A stretch of DNA of 64,000 nt from Sipunculus nudus (lineage: Eukaryota > Annelida > Sipuncula > Golfingiida > Sipunculidae), in NCBI GenBank assembly GCA_026874595.1, contig CM049318.1:51738750-51802749 (forward strand). The letters are read 5' to 3'. Position numbers and translations under genes: made by a program. Under the pieces are notes generated by a model. That model saw only the letters and a list, made by a program, of their open reading frames with translations. It made no database searches and was not told the origin of the DNA. This document shows, in pieces, positions 1-12,540 of the stretch. How positions within the stretch are numbered: the first letter of the stretch is position 1; the number at the start of each line of letters is the position of its first letter.

Positions 1-1997
1 TAAAGAGGTCAGTCATAACGAATGGGAATGCTTTTGATTCACGCAAGGTTGGTCTTAATTAATAGAAAGGTGGTCTATCAGACAGCTGATCATTCAAACA
101 GGGTCAACTTATTTTTCTGCATCACAGAGGGTAAATTAAGTAATCATTATTTTACTTATATGCTTAAGCTTAAACTTCCGGTACAGTAGCATTTGCAATA
201 TCAAATGTATTGTATCACGCTATAAGTTCATTTTTCTATATTACAAAAGATCCTAAGCAAAACTATCAGCGCACATAGACTTACTGCCCCGAGTTCATCT
301 GTTTTATACATTATTGTGATTCTGTGTGTGAGTAAACACAGCCGACGTGTGTCTGTTTACCATAACAAGACTGTTTGGTCAGAGGTCGGATTTTGCGCCT
401 TACAAACAACTCCTGGTCAAGAAGAATTATAAAATAAAGAATAACGGGAGAAACATTGGTTTGAAGCTTGAGAAGCCTTGATTTGTAAAGTTAAGGGCTA
501 CAGCCACCAGGTGGTGTGTGCGCTCTGTTTGTGTTTTGGACCAATGATCGCTCCCGGTGAAAGCTTATTTTCACTTCTTTATAGGACTATGCAGACGGTT
601 TTAGACAGAAATATTTCTAGATACCATAACATTTTAAGGAGATAATACTATATTTCATGTACATGTATAATAAAGTACCTGGTATGTGAATAGGTCTCTT
701 TAATGTATCATTTAAAGCTTGTGTGTGTGTGTTCACCAACTCTATCACAAGTTATCGGCAGTTTTTGCAGTGCGGTTGCGCATAGGTTGTCTGAAAAACA
801 ATAACAACCCAAGTACATTTGAGAGTCCCAATTTCCAGTAATAACAAGACCTAATGTCATTCAAACCACACAAACATGCATTGATGCATAGCGTCTGAAA
901 TTACCAGTTGACCACACTATTGCGTGGCAACCGTGACTTCCTGATATAGGCCTACGCTGTTTTTAACTACATCCGTATTCACTTGATATTATATATGGAT
1001 ATTTTTTCTTGCTCCTCCCAAATCAAGTTTCTCACCACGCTATACCTATCTCAGTGCATGATGTAACTCTATATTTATTCAATAGTTTTATAGTTTTATT
1101 GGAAAAGACTTATTTTTGTATGTTATCATACATTTTCAGATATTAATACTTTTAATACTTATTTTTATCAATTTTTATTGGCAAGATGATAATTGTATAC
1201 TCTATAATCATTTGTTTCTGAACAATTTATATAATTATACATTGTACATGTGCTTCGTCAGCGCTTCTTAATAGTAACACGTTATTGAAAGAAGTTTGGC
1301 TTTACAAAGTGATCGGAAACGTGATTTACAAAAGGATTCATGCATTTTAATCGTGGATATATGCAAATATTAAAATCATTGGTTGTCTTGAAGTAAGACG
1401 TTAAATTTTGCGATAAATTCCATATTTTGGCAATGATTGATACTTTTTTTAATTATCTTTTCAAACAATTCCATATTTTTTTGCATGATCTTTATTTAGT
1501 GGCAGCACTGAACTATTCATTTGCCGGCAGCGCTCAGTCAAAACGGGTGTTTACTATATCGTTTCCGCTAAGCATCTTGGGATATGTCACGTCAGCCTGT
1601 GTGTCCGATTTTGTTTATTTGCACACATTCGCCGCATTTGCCATAGAAAACGCTATTCGATCCCGTATTTAAAATTTGTCCATTGTGTTAACAAGAAGTG
1701 GATCAAAGACCTTAACAAAACGGTATTCTATACGCTTGTCGTGTTAAAACTGTGCAGAAACTTTTGAAAATTTGGTAAAGATACAAGTACAACAAAAGCT
1801 GATCAAGATTTTTGCCTATAGGCTGAATGAAAGAAGTGTCACAAATAGTCCGAACTTTTAAAAAATTGTAAACAGGAAAGGGTTAAAACCTTGTAATAAC
1901 GTCGATTACATCTAGCTCGTTTGCGTGTGTTTTACAGATCATTATACAGTTATTTCAGCTGTTAGACAATCAAAAACCCGATTCTATACTACAGACC

Positions 1998-2000
<3 letters not shown>

Positions 2001-2049
<49 letters not shown>
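2001..2049. repeat. (TA)n microsatellite
   Basis: A pure TA dinucleotide run of about 24 units inside the upstream intron of gene 1. Confidence 0.95.
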
Positions 2050-2050
<1 letters not shown>

Positions 2051-2166
2051 CAAAACCTCGCCTGGCGATCACTTCGGTTCAGCGAAAACCTCAAAATTAC
2101 TCAGATAACGCTTGGACGACCAACATTTTATAAAGCTCCCTTTTTTGTTGGTAATTTGGAAATTCC

Positions 2167-2168
<2 letters not shown>

Positions 2169-2231
<63 letters not shown>
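2169..2231. repeat. (CT)n-(TA)n compound microsatellite
   Basis: A CT run of about 17 units passes directly into a TA run of about 12 units. It lies next to the tRNA-like SINE at 2265-2336 and may have grown from that element's tail. Confidence 0.95.
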
Positions 2232-2235
<4 letters not shown>

Positions 2236-2264
2236 TACACAGAATACACAGAAAAAGTCGGATC

Positions 2265-2336
2265 ACCCCGTATGGGAATCGAACCCATGACCCTCCGATT
2301 ACCGGTCGTCTGCTCTACCACTGAGCTAACAGGGAT
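2265..2336 (-). mobile_element. tRNA-derived SINE head (degenerate tRNA-Thr-like)
   Basis: On the minus strand this folds as a tRNA. The A box reads TAGCTCAGTGGTAGAGCA and the B box reads GGGTTCGATTCCC. The D stem is GCTC/GAGC, the T stem ATGGG/CCCAT, and the acceptor stem pairs in 6 of 7 positions. The anticodon stem is weak (two mismatches) and position 33 is C instead of the near-universal U, so a functional tRNA is unlikely. The anticodon position would read GGT (Thr). Microsatellite DNA on both sides supports a retroposed SINE. Its plus-strand frame gives the familiar spurious peptide GNRTHDPPITGRLLYH. A decayed true tRNA gene is the alternative. Confidence 0.75.
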
Positions 2337-2362
2337 CCCCAACATATATATATATTTATATA

Positions 2363-2398
2363 TGGGTCGTATAACGCCTTATCGCCTGTCTAAGACAG
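2363..2398 (+). repeat. Short dispersed repeat (also inverted at 55867-55903)
   Basis: GGGTCG, then ATAACGCCTT, then CGCCTGTCTAAGACAG. The same string recurs on the opposite strand near 55870-55903 with a few changes. It contains the palindromic core CTGTCT-AGACAG. It directly follows the tRNA-like SINE, so it may be part of that element or an unrelated short repeat. Confidence 0.55.
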
Positions 2399-2448
2399 AT
2401 AAACACGCGATATATAATTGTGCGATAATCGTTGATATTTCTTTTTAG

Positions 2449-2568
2449 TTGGCCACTTTTATGACGAGGTACAATTACGCTGGCTCTATCATTACGTAGC
2501 ACCGTCGGAACATGCAATGTTCAGACTGACGAACTATTCTATAATCAACTCCATCACAAACTACACAG
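2449..2568 (+). CDS. Gene 1 exon 6 (end of ligand-binding domain)
   Basis: 120 nt, the same length as exon 6 in both paralogs. It encodes GHFYDEVQLRW, then SEHAMFRLTNYS, then ITNYT. This matches the GYxxNxVQLxW and SEHxMFxLTN words of the other genes. Acceptor tttttag, donor ACAG|gtatgt, ending in phase 1. Two possible N-glycosylation sequons (NYS, NYT) lie in it. It is the most diverged exon between paralogs. Confidence 0.85.
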
Positions 2569-2754
2569 GTATGTCTACTCTCCTTTTGTTCATCCCGTAT
2601 TCCCGTAGATATGTTTATATGTATTTATACAGAGTGGAATCTATCATTACGGGCACCACTGTATACGGCCACTTAGGTGCAGTCCCTTGAAAGCTGGTCC
2701 CGAAATATATAGAAATTTATAACCTCTATACTAAGGGCACCTCTGTATTACGGG

Positions 2755-2836
<82 letters not shown>

Positions 2837-3170
2837 TAATTATGAATACCTGTTATACATTTCGTGTCATTTTCACTCCCCTTTATGCTTGTTTCACTGA
2901 ATTGCATCGATGTTATATCGAGGGAGATTTGAGTTGGTTGTTCTTGCGTCAGTGATTTAATGTACATTAAATTTTTATTTTATTATTTATTTTATTCCTT
3001 GGTATTTTCTTTTATAAAAATACTGACCATAGAGCAACCTTGAATACGGAATATTAACTATTGATTTTTTATGATAGTTTCATAGGATTAATAATGGATA
3101 CTTCATACACTCTCAAATCTTAGAATTGCCCAGGCGTATTGTTGTGTGTGTATGTGTGTGTGTGTGTGTA

Positions 3171-3208
<38 letters not shown>

Positions 3209-6200
3209 AACTGGATAGTATTTGTAACTGTGCCTGTCTTACCTATACGCCCACTACCTATATCTCAAGCGCTGTTTGATTTGGCCTGTTTTCTGGGTCC
3301 CTACGCGAGAGGGGAGCATTGTATGTTGGGCCAATCAGATGAGATCCGGTTCTTGAAGTAAAATCCTCTATGACTGGCTGAAATGGTCCCATGATTTATA
3401 TCAAATATAAATGCTGTTGGCAAAATCTGTTAGGGATGGAGGAGGCAATTGTGTATTAGCTAGACCAGAAACTGATTCCATAAATACGTGTGGTCCTCTT
3501 GACTGCGTTTCGATAATGCTCGAAACGCGACACACAACTGATGCGACAAGAAATCTACATTTTTACCTGGACGTGTTGCTACCAAAACGGATACATGCCA
3601 AACGAGGAATGCACAGAGCCAATGTTGTGTCATTTCGTTTTGAGCAACAGATCATCGCCCCGTGAACCGTTTGAATTGGCCACTGGCTCAGAGAGAATGG
3701 CTCGACACGTGGTTGGCACATGCAGGTCCTTGTGCGCATAGGATGCCCGGCTATTGAGCTGTCACTCAAACGATTGTAACAATATTGGCTCCGTGCACAC
3801 CTCGCTGGACGTGTCTCCGTTTTGCTGGCAACGGATAATGGCTACGCTCACATAGTCTTAATGTCATAATCGGTCGATGATGCGAGAACGCATAAGGAGC
3901 AAATTTTGATCTATTATTAACTAAGAAAAGCCACTAAAATGTCATCAATCGTCGCTTGAAGCGCAACTATGGGCGGAGCCCTGTTGCCTGTCGAGCGTTT
4001 GTTAACTGGCATTAGCTTGGCTGCTCTTCACATCATACGCACGATGTTTTTCAGCAGACACCGACCCGCCACCTGGTGTCTAAGCCTGTCATAATCGGTC
4101 ATACCAGGTAGCAGTTAAATCAGTAGCTTCTTTAGAAGCGCAAGATTTTGGCTGCCTCGGGAGCGTAGTCTGACCCAAGCCCTGTCGTCCTTGATGTAAG
4201 TGGTCGCCTTGTGTGCGACTTAAAATATCAGTCAAATTAATTGTAAAAGGTATCTCCTGTGAACTTCAGACTTTACCTGGCAGTACATGGGAATAGAGTT
4301 CCAAATCACGCGTAACCATGGTCACTACGTGAGCACGTGGTTTGTGCCGACCATCTTCATCATCGGGCTAGTGTACATCGCATTCTGGATGCCCGAGACC
4401 TACCTGCTAGCTAAGACTTTGCTGACCACTGCCCTGTACCTCTCCTATGTGTGGTTTATGGTGTCAAGTGTCAAAGAAGGGCCGAAGGTGAGTACAGTTG
4501 TGACAAATGATTTATTATTAGTTAAGCTGCATGTTCAAAAATTTATTTCGTTCATTTTTTTTGTGTGTGTTAACTTCCTGAAATTCTCTTATTGTCTCAA
4601 CCAGGAGCGTATGTATTCATATCATTCGCGTGTGTATTTTTTTCACGACAAACGGAATCTAATGGAATTTTCGGGGCATTTCGGGAAAGGGCCAATAAAG
4701 AATGGAATATATTTCAGTGTGGATCCGGCACTTTATCAGGATTTAGGAACGTCATCAGGAAATATTTACATATATACAGTCACATATGCACGATTGAGCC
4801 TGAGAATATGGGCTGATCATGAATACTTGCATGCAAACACGGGTTGGAGAGCGTCCCAAAATAGGGAACCCCACATGGCGGAAACGTGCATTTCATTGAC
4901 TGCAGATTTCTAGTCAAATGGTTGCGCGATGCAGCCCATCTCAGTGCACCTGTAGGCTGCCTTATTTTGATGAGGCGTCAAGGTTCACCATCAACGCCCG
5001 GAATGTGCGTTCTGTCAAATTGTGAAGAGTGTTACTTTTATTTCAAAGCTGTCGTTAAACCTCAAATAAAGTATATGTCACTATTTCTGACAGGCTGATT
5101 AGTTATTATTGTAGTGCACTGACAGCGTATTCTTGATCATGATAATGGCTATATGTTAATTTATACTTAGAGGACTGCATTTCCTCTTGAATTAAAAGTG
5201 AGGGGATCCTTTTGTGTTATGTCGAGTAGAGACCTCTTACGCGTATCCGTGGACACAAAAATATACTGGAGCCAAACAGTAGACAAATACGAACTCATCG
5301 TCAAGCATTATTTCGTTACTAAATACTAAATATTCTGAGAAGGAATTTTCGAATGTCTTTGAGTGAGCGATAAACGCTGCCTGAGGTTTTATACCGAAAA
5401 TCGTTTAATTTAAACATTTTATTTGAACAGGATTACCATTACAGCCATAATGACTAACGAAGCACGTTCTCCTGTTTCCTATGTGTAGTATTTGGCAAAT
5501 GTGTGACTGTAGATATCGCTTTAAATACAGCACAAATGTTCGGCGAATGCGGAATGTCAAAATGTATTTTGCGGGTATTGGATAGCATGACCAAGCACTT
5601 GTGTATTCGAAGATGTGCCAAGATTTAATAACACTTTTCCTAATTCCTCTTCTTCCGCCGTTTTTCTATTATTTGCCATAAACTTTCTTTAAGCCATTTT
5701 GTTTTCTGTCAACTCCCTCCTCAAACCAAGTTTTGCTGTATATAATATTAATGGTTTTTTTTTGTTTTCTATTTTAAGGTTCCCTACCTGACTGAGTTTG
5801 ACAAGTGGTTCCTTGTGAACCTGTTGTTCATGACTTTCGCCGTAATCGAAGTGCTGGTATTCTACATTGTGCGTAAGGCTGTCCGAGGCGACGTCAAAGT
5901 CGAAGACTTTCAGACTAAGGTAAACTTTTCTCAGTATCACACTGCACATTCACATTGCAGTAAAGTTCTCAATTGAAAACGCACCCTCAATAGAACGGTC
6001 ACCCACTCAAGAATGCTCAATCCTCTACACACAACTATTACTTCGGCTGAATTGTGATAATAATTCGTAAGGAAATTAGAAAAAGGTTATATTGTTTATA
6101 ATAGCTAAATGTTTCTTTTTATTATTCATTCAATGCGAATAAAGTTTCCTAATGTTTCATGGACATACAATACTTTTTGTGACCCCAAACACAAGTATTT

Positions 6201-6426
6201 CATTCCTCGACAAAAAAGTGTGACTGCTATGATGAAGATTGTATTAAATGATGTCTCTAGTATTATGTATTAATCGTTTATCGCGTCACTTACCACCAAT
6301 GAATCTTGGGCATATCAATCTCTTTCAAAATTAAAGTATTACGATGATAGACACACGAGCATACATCTGTTTATTTCGGACAATAATTATACAGAACATG
6401 AACATGTCCATTTGTGCGTTAAGAAT

Positions 6427-6522
<96 letters not shown>

Positions 6523-7229
6523 GTATAAATATATGTAAGATATACGAAGATATAAAACGAAAATATCCGGAATATCACATATCACCGGGTCATTTAAGTA
6601 TAGTTTATAAAACCATGTGTCTTCTTGATAATAAAATATAATAAATAAAAACATCATTGTTGATCAAAACATCGATAAGAGAATGAATGGATATCTGTAA
6701 TCTACTTAGCAATCTAAAAAAATTGTTTTTGATCCTGGTTTGACATGAATATACATTAGCTGTGCATTGCAATTTTCATTTAAGCACCTGTTATCAATTT
6801 CAGATTCAATAGGAATAATTTCAATAAAAATAAAAGCAAAAATGAAAGGTATGACTGGGTAATAAAAGAAATATCTCTGTTTGAAGTTTGAAATTTAATA
6901 TATCGAACGGTCATGGGTTTTACTCTGATAATTGACGACCAGAGGCATTGCGATGCACAGAGGTCGATCGCTACACCTAAGCTTGAACAAAAGTCAGCTT
7001 AGCAAGAAAAACACTAACATTACAAAAGACTGTATTGCACTGTACTAACTTCAGTTATTGTGTGTTTCAGAATGAGCCAGGTGCCGCCGGTGGATCTCCT
7101 GACGCTCTCCTGTTTGCCCTGGATTTTAAGCTACGAGTTATGCGTGGAGTGACCTGGGGTCTCCGTATTGCGTTTCCCTTTGCTTATATTCTGTTTTTAA
7201 TTATATATTTTGTTATGAACAAGATCTAG
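2449..7229 (+). CDS. Gene 1: Cys-loop ligand-gated ion channel subunit, 3' part (exons 6-9)
   Basis: Partial gene, exons 2449-2568, 4270-4487, 5779-5919 and 7071-7229, phase-matched to genes 2 and 3. The product would be a plasma-membrane subunit of a pentameric neurotransmitter-gated channel. The visible part covers the end of the ligand-binding domain (loop C side), M1 with FVPT, M2, M3 and C-terminal M4 ending in NKI. Splice borders are GT-AG, with acceptors ttttag, cttcag, tttaag and tttcag. Exon 9 is 159 nt, two codons shorter than in the paralogs. The M3-M4 loop is only about 40 residues. The Cys-loop exon is not in the window. Ligand and ion selectivity cannot be read from the sequence. 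Confidence 0.85.
2758..2840. repeat. (TA)n microsatellite
   Basis: A nearly pure TA run of about 35 units in intron 6 of gene 1. Confidence 0.95.
3141..3205. repeat. (GT)n-(GA)n compound microsatellite
   Basis: An imperfect TG run passes into a pure GA run of about 14 units, in intron 6 of gene 1. Confidence 0.95.
4270..4487 (+). CDS. Gene 1 exon 7 (pre-M1, M1, M2)
   Basis: 218 nt. It encodes DFTWQYMG, then [16 protein letters not shown] (start of M1), [20 protein letters not shown] (M1-M2 turn and first half of M2) and SSVKEGPK. The GPK at its end aligns with the conserved Pro-Lys of the M2-M3 linker. The donor is AAG|gtgagt. The frame stays open past the donor to 4913, but that tail is intron: it runs into dispersed repeat sequence, and the paralogs splice at the same place. 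Confidence 0.92.
4595..4920 (+). repeat. Dispersed repeat family A, copy 1
   Basis: Shares with four other intronic copies (about 18955-19240, 22010-22275, 41035-41400, 45735-46015) an ordered set of words: a start like CGTGTGT, GCATTTCGGGAAAGGGCCA, GTGTGGATCCGG, ATCAGGAAATATT, and near the other end GCAGATTTCTAGT. This copy and that at 22 kb run in the opposite direction to the other three. It looks like an old SINE-like or MITE-like element of 270-330 bp. No coding capacity is seen. Confidence 0.7.
5779..5919 (+). CDS. Gene 1 exon 8 (M3)
   Basis: 141 nt, 47 codons, phase 0 at both ends. It encodes [18 protein letters not shown], then FAVIEVLVFYIV, then [12 protein letters not shown]. The D-x-W before M3 and the EV in M3 are family hallmarks. 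Acceptor tttaag, donor AAG|gtaaac. The junction positions match genes 2 and 3 exactly. Confidence 0.92.
6429..6531. repeat. (TA)n / (ATAC) microsatellite
   Basis: A TA run interrupted by GTATA and ACATA units, in intron 8 of gene 1. Open frames on both strands here are only TATA-derived Ile-Tyr repeats. Confidence 0.95.
7071..7229 (+). CDS. Gene 1 exon 9 (M4 and stop)
   Basis: 159 nt including TAG. It encodes NEPGAAGGSPDALLFALDFK, then [16 protein letters not shown] (start of M4), ending IYFVMNKI. Acceptor tgtttcag. The protein stops a few residues after M4, as is usual for this family. The N-terminal stretch is two residues shorter than in genes 2 and 3. Confidence 0.92.
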   Translation, partial: NEPGAAGGSPDALLFALDFKLRVMRGVTWGLRIAFPFAYILFLIIYFVMNKI

Positions 7230-7346
7230 TACACTTAAACTTTGTCAAAATCTCAAGGAGTACAGAGAATTTTCGCATCTTCTGAAGCTGATAGTTTACC
7301 AGTATTACCTGTTCAATGAACCTCTATTCCATGTAATAGGGGAAAA

Positions 7347-7352
7347 AATAAA
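7347..7352 (+). promoter_or_regulatory. Candidate polyadenylation signal of gene 1
   Basis: AATAAA 118 nt after the stop codon, followed by a second overlapping AATAAATAATAA about 12 nt later. In AT-rich DNA this can occur by chance. Confidence 0.45.
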
Positions 7353-7375
7353 TACCTAAATAAATAATAAAAAAA

Positions 7376-7668
7376 GATGGTTCTCAAGCACCGCCCGCGT
7401 CAATTTAAACCCCCGCATCAAACATTTTGATTTTGATTTTCATCTTTCAAGAAGATAAATAATACAATTTGATAAAATTTCCTTTGTTATGTAGTGCTTT
7501 TACCTGTTTGGCAAAAAAAACTGTTATTTTGAATCTTTTCCCTGATCATATGACGTTTTTATCGAAACATACAAGAAAGGTCAAAATAAAAAACCTCTCG
7601 CCCGCAGTAATTTCTGAGAAAAAAAGTGCCTAAGAACCAAACCTTTTAATTTTTTGGCCTTATAATTC
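7376..7668 (+). mobile_element. MITE-like repeat family B, copy 1
   Basis: Begins GGTTCTCAAGCACCGCCCGC and ends with the inverted counterpart GTGCCTAAGAACC. A second copy lies inverted at about 13680-13850 and a partial third at about 15450-15515. The left 90 bases match the 13.8-kb copy closely, including ATTTTGATTTTCATCTTTCA. Length is about 270-290 bp and there is no open frame. A clear target-site duplication was not found. Confidence 0.6.
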
Positions 7669-10600
7669 CGCTTCCGCGAAATCCAACGTACCAGAACCAC
7701 ACAAGCCACAAAGATAGAGATCAGCCATTTTTATTCTTCACAAAGGAAACAGAGGCGATTGCCCGGACACACATATAAACACAAGGCAATATCAGATAAG
7801 CCTTTGTCGCATGATTTTATTAAAAATTACGAGGTAACAATGATAAGGTAAAGACTGGTCTGAAATGAACAAGAATCAGTCAGCTAAGACGACCAGCTTC
7901 AGGTTCCTTAATGGTGGTATTGGTGGTCGCGAATGTTTGCAAATTTACGACTGGTGTGTTCGTGTCCAGTCGAAACGTATCGAAAAGTCTGGGTCACAAT
8001 CGGTGATACGGGCTCCTATGGCCTGTTTGCATCCAAATTTTGTACAGAATATCCCGTGCCACGCAAGTCCTTCCAAAATTTCTCAGGACAGGTCGTAAAA
8101 TCGCAAAATCCAGTGACTCCATCATTACGCGTTATATAATGTCCTCTGTCTGTTCCTGGAAGCGCTCACAACAGGTATAATCACCAGATTACCATTTCGT
8201 CGGCAAAATGCGATACTCGCTCTGAAGTCCATTACAGAGAAATCACCGTGGCCTGCTTCAGACATCGACTATCTACGCTTATAGACATAATCTCTCAGAT
8301 GTTTCGACTCTGATGCACGAAGACCGGCCCCTGGAATGTAGACATCGTCAGGCTATCGTGTAACTGGAACGCTGACCGGGCACCTGTCTCGAACATCCCC
8401 TTCATCACGACTTATTTTGCTTGCTGACGTCACTGACCGTCCTCTAGCCAATTACCACTCCCTATCATGCCAACTGCCAATTACAACATGAATTCTAATA
8501 TGTACACGCCCCCAGAGATAAAATCCTGGGAAGACTAAACTAGACAGGTGATAGTCCTTTGAAATCTACAACAAATACTTGTTACTATAGAGACCGCCAA
8601 ACAAAGACGTCTCCGACCGAATTAAACTGTTCTGGAATTAACATCAAACGAGACACGTGTGTTCTCTAACCAAAGTTCTCACGCTAAATACAATACTGCA
8701 TATAAATGTAAAATAAATAATCAAAACAATCATCTGGTTATACTCCCCACTTGAATGTGTAACACAATAACTAAGTAACAGTCCTCTGGTGACACTGGGG
8801 CTTTACAGTAACTAAGTGTGGTGCCTGGTACCGGTAGGCGGGTAACGGGTACGACCGCGGTCTTCAACCGGGAGTTTTCAATATATCTGGACATGTATAT
8901 ACCAAGAACATTTTTATCAAGTCTCATTGTTATGGATGCATATATCTCGTATCCACAATCATTCATGATTTTTAATTAATAAAATAGTTTCATTATGTTA
9001 GTCATTGGACTCTTTGCATTCGGAAAAAGCTTGGTATGGATTGGATGAAAACTCCAGTATCATTGTATGTATAGTCTTAATCATGGACCACTGACCATTG
9101 TATGAAACGTGTAGTCCCTTAATCACGAAGACAAACCAATATCCAGAAGAAGATAAAAATTACCTGGTCGAAAATCGGTTTATATTGTTTTTCCGTCGCT
9201 GTGCAAAATAAAATGGTTAGTAATTTCATTAAGTTTGTAATTAAATAACCAATAACTAAAAGATCATCTGCCAGTAAATAGTTTGTATCCGGTTATCCAA
9301 CTTCATTTAAATAGTTCTCTTTTGACTCAAGACCTGCATTTTTAAAGAGAATACTAAATTCCAAATTGCAGTTCTGAATAGCTGACATGCTCCTCATCGC
9401 AGCGCTTAAACATCGCAGTCGTCCAAGTTCTCCTTTGTTTTAATCGCTGCTTTGCATTGCGAGATTCTCTGGGCTCCACAACTAGGGTTGGCACATAACA
9501 TAGAGTTATAATCATATCAGTGAGAGCGTGGTATAGCATTGTGCGTCCAGCTCCAAAGTTTAAACGTACGACATCTATAGTACGCTCTAGTTGGTCTATG
9601 TCTTGGCCCTGTGCGAAAGCCGTCGTATTCAGACCAACGAAAGCGGTGTCGGACGTTTAATGCACGCCAAACAAAACTCCAAACCAGACCGTTGGATAAG
9701 GCAGACCTTCGCCCTGTTGCCATCTTGGGAGTGCAGAGTGAATTAAAACTTAATACTTTTACTTAATGCGATGTGAATGTCAGACTCCAGGTTCTAAATT
9801 GGGATCATTCAGATTCCGAATCCGGATCATCTTAGAGGGAGACCTATCTTTTGTAAATTCTAGTGATTCTAGTGGATATGTTCTGTAGTTTGCTTAAGTT
9901 ACCAGTCCGGACATACTTGCACACAAACATACACAACCAACTGCTGCATCCCCGCCATCGTAAATATGTAAATCAAGGAAGAACACATGTAGAAACGAAG
10001 ACGAACGGAATTACACAAAACTGTCTACATATTTTGAAGCAACTCTAATCGGTAAATGATGATAAAGATAATATTTTTGTGCTGTTGCAAAGACATGGCC
10101 CCGCCCCCTAGAAATTACCAGGGGCACGCTGAGTAGCTGGGCGCGTACAGGTGACATTTACATTGCGTTTACTAAAGACCTGTGTGTCTCTTTTGTCTTA
10201 TATGATAGGACTCTGTGGGTACGTAATATATCCATATTCATACTACCAGTCTGAGGCAAATAGGCCTCTCTAAGACCTTGATTCAGCAAGATACTCTAGC
10301 GTCTATTTCAGGAATCGAAACCAACTGAACCATTTTTTTTCGCGTGAACTTATTTTACGCGGCTGCCGTGGCACGCTTCGTGTTACTTCCAGGCTAAACG
10401 TTTGGCACTGCCGGGAATATGACCATTCAAATAAAGACGTATAAACCTGTACCGTTTCCAGTCCAGACCTTCCGGCTTATGCTGCATTCGTTACCTCTGG
10501 ATCGCATGGTAAATAAGTGTTAAAAATGGAAAGTAGCGTTACACACGCAGTCAATGTGACGAACTGGGGCTTATTGGTGATCCCCGTTTGTCTCTCTTGG

Positions 10601-11259
10601 CGGCCTTCGCCTTTATCTGCGGTAATGATGGAATCCAAATAATAAAACCATGATTTTACCAGTGAAAATAATTGTTTTTAGTGTTAAATAAATTTTAACA
10701 AATGTGACATGAAACATAGATTATATATCGTTTCCTGCTTGGTTACTATGATAACGTAGACATCCGGTCACTGGGCCTAATATTCTGTTAAGTGAGTAAA
10801 GAAAGGTTGCAAGTCGTTTGGACCACTTGACAAGCATTAAAAGCATAGTAAATTATGTCTGGAGTAACTTTACTTCAGATGCTTAATTGTATGCTTGCAC
10901 CGTGATTGAATGTATTCGGCAACAGACATTACTTGGGAAATGTGCATGACGCAGCGTTAATATAATAACACACAAGCAGCAGTTAGTACCTAATACTTGC
11001 AAGTATGCTTTGTTCACATGTTAAAGCTATTTACTTAACAGCTTTTATAATCAATGCGCATGACTTTTGTTCCTTGTCACAGTTGAGCTTCTGGGAGTAT
11101 GAATTTGTGTCTGCATATTGATGCGGATGTTGGCACAGGAAAATAAGAACAACACGTGTATGTTGTGTCAGATTTCTTAAGCGGCCGAAAATATCTACTA
11201 AATTAAAATAAGCTTTTTAGAATGGAATTAAGAGAAAAAGACGGTCAACAGAGGCTCAG
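7669..11259. other. Intergenic DNA, no supported gene
   Basis: Between gene 1 and the orphan first exon. I see no exon of the receptor family and no RNA gene. The only frame that drew attention is a start-less minus-strand frame at about 9354-9657, reported as a low-interest finding. Confidence 0.5.
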
Positions 11260-11405
11260 AAGTCTATATGTATGCAATCGCCAAGCGATAGCTTGAAGGC
11301 TCCAACCGACGCCTGCAAGTGAGCGATAAAGGGGAATCGGCTATGGAGTGTAGGACCTTAGTAAAAAGGTCATGGTCAAAATTAATATAACATGCAAATC
11401 TATGA
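11260..11405 (+). repeat. Dispersed repeat family E, copy 1
   Basis: Similar in the same direction to 24325-24465. Shared words in order: TGCAWTCGC, GAGCGATAA, TATGGMGTGTA(G/T)GACCTT, then a run rich in AAATATAA. Diverged, with no coding sequence. Confidence 0.55.
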
Positions 11406-12540
11406 CCTAGGCTTTATATTGTACCTGAATTCCTGCTTTTGAGAATCAGCTGTGTCGGAGATCTGGAACAATTAAAAAGTGGCAAAAGAAAGAAAGAAAA
11501 AAAAAAAAGAAACTAATCGGGGGAACTTAGAAGGTCCATCCACAGAATGTTTTTATCAAAATTTTTGTGAAGAATGAACTCTAAACTCTTGTGAGCCCCT
11601 CCGTCCTACGAGGCAGGCTTAACAATGTGATAACTAACAAATGCGCCATCTGTCGCGTAATATTGCGTTACTCTCTCTTTTTACATATGTTGCCGCTTTT
11701 TAATACCAGACCTATAAACCGTGATGGGCCGTTTAACCGATTCGATTATCATATCTTTACATTCAATTCGATTCTGTTTAATTATAACTTAAGTAGTAAA
11801 TTCCAAACTTTACCAAAGAAAACAGATGTTATTCCAAAGTGGATGTTAGTTGATTTAAACAAGTAAATGAAGGATTTAGATCTTCCTCTGTTCATCCCCG
11901 CCATTTTTGTTTTTAGTTCGTGAGCAGCGGTCTACTGTACGACGGGCATTGACACTACATAAGTCACATTCACGATAAATAGCGTCGACATCGCGGCGTG
12001 CTCCATCACATCTGAAAGCTGACAGGGGGCTTGGGGTTGGTAAATACAAATTTAAAATAATTATCGATAGTATCCATGCGAAAAATTTAATCTGTATGTA
12101 ATAAACGTTATAGAGGCTTAATCCAAACAAAAGTCATTTGACTTATATTCTATGATGTCAGAAACACAGACATGCCTACAAGTGTTTTGAATGGGGCATA
12201 ACTAAACAACTGAATAAGTTAATGACAAACATATCATTAATAATCAGTGTCTCGATTTTATAACTAGCGACATCTCTATATAATGTGACATACAATGTGA
12301 TCCACGGGAGGGTGTCAGTTACTAAGAATATAGCAATACTCGCTTGCAGCCCTACTTATATTGAACCCCCTTCTAACTGCCTTGTATCTGACACTGAGGG
12401 CAAGAGAAGAAACAATCAGGCAAACACACATACACAAATGTAAATGGGAAGACTTCCTTAATGATGAGCAATTTGCATAAATTTATCAGGAAAAAAACGT
12501 GCTGTATAATCAAGTAAACTCGGGTTATGCCTTCGGATTA

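Larger units (their letters stand above)
1..2448. other. Upstream intron region of gene 1 with repeats
   Basis: No exon of the receptor family was found here by reading for its conserved motifs, in particular the Cys-loop exon that should precede 2449. This is most likely part of intron 5 of gene 1, with exons 1-5 lying left of the window. The first 60 bases resemble 22730-22815 in gene 2 (shared words include TCATAAC and TTCACKCAAGG), so they are a diverged dispersed repeat. The rest is AT-rich, with no coding frame I trust. Confidence 0.5.

Noticed and set aside
2112-2324. Frame ending GNRTHDPPITGRLLYH
   Set aside because: This peptide is the known spurious translation of tRNA-derived SINE heads; the rest is CT and TA microsatellite.
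2265-2336. Functional tRNA-Thr gene
   Set aside because: C at position 33, two mismatches in the anticodon stem and microsatellite flanks fit a SINE head better than a working tRNA.
4488-4913. Open frame continuing from gene 1 exon 7 past the splice donor
   Set aside because: Genes 2 and 3 splice at the same GPK|gt position, and the tail runs into a dispersed repeat. It is intron, not coding.
6331-6657. Open frames with Ile-Tyr repeats on both strands
   Set aside because: They are translations of the TA microsatellite and lack any other support.
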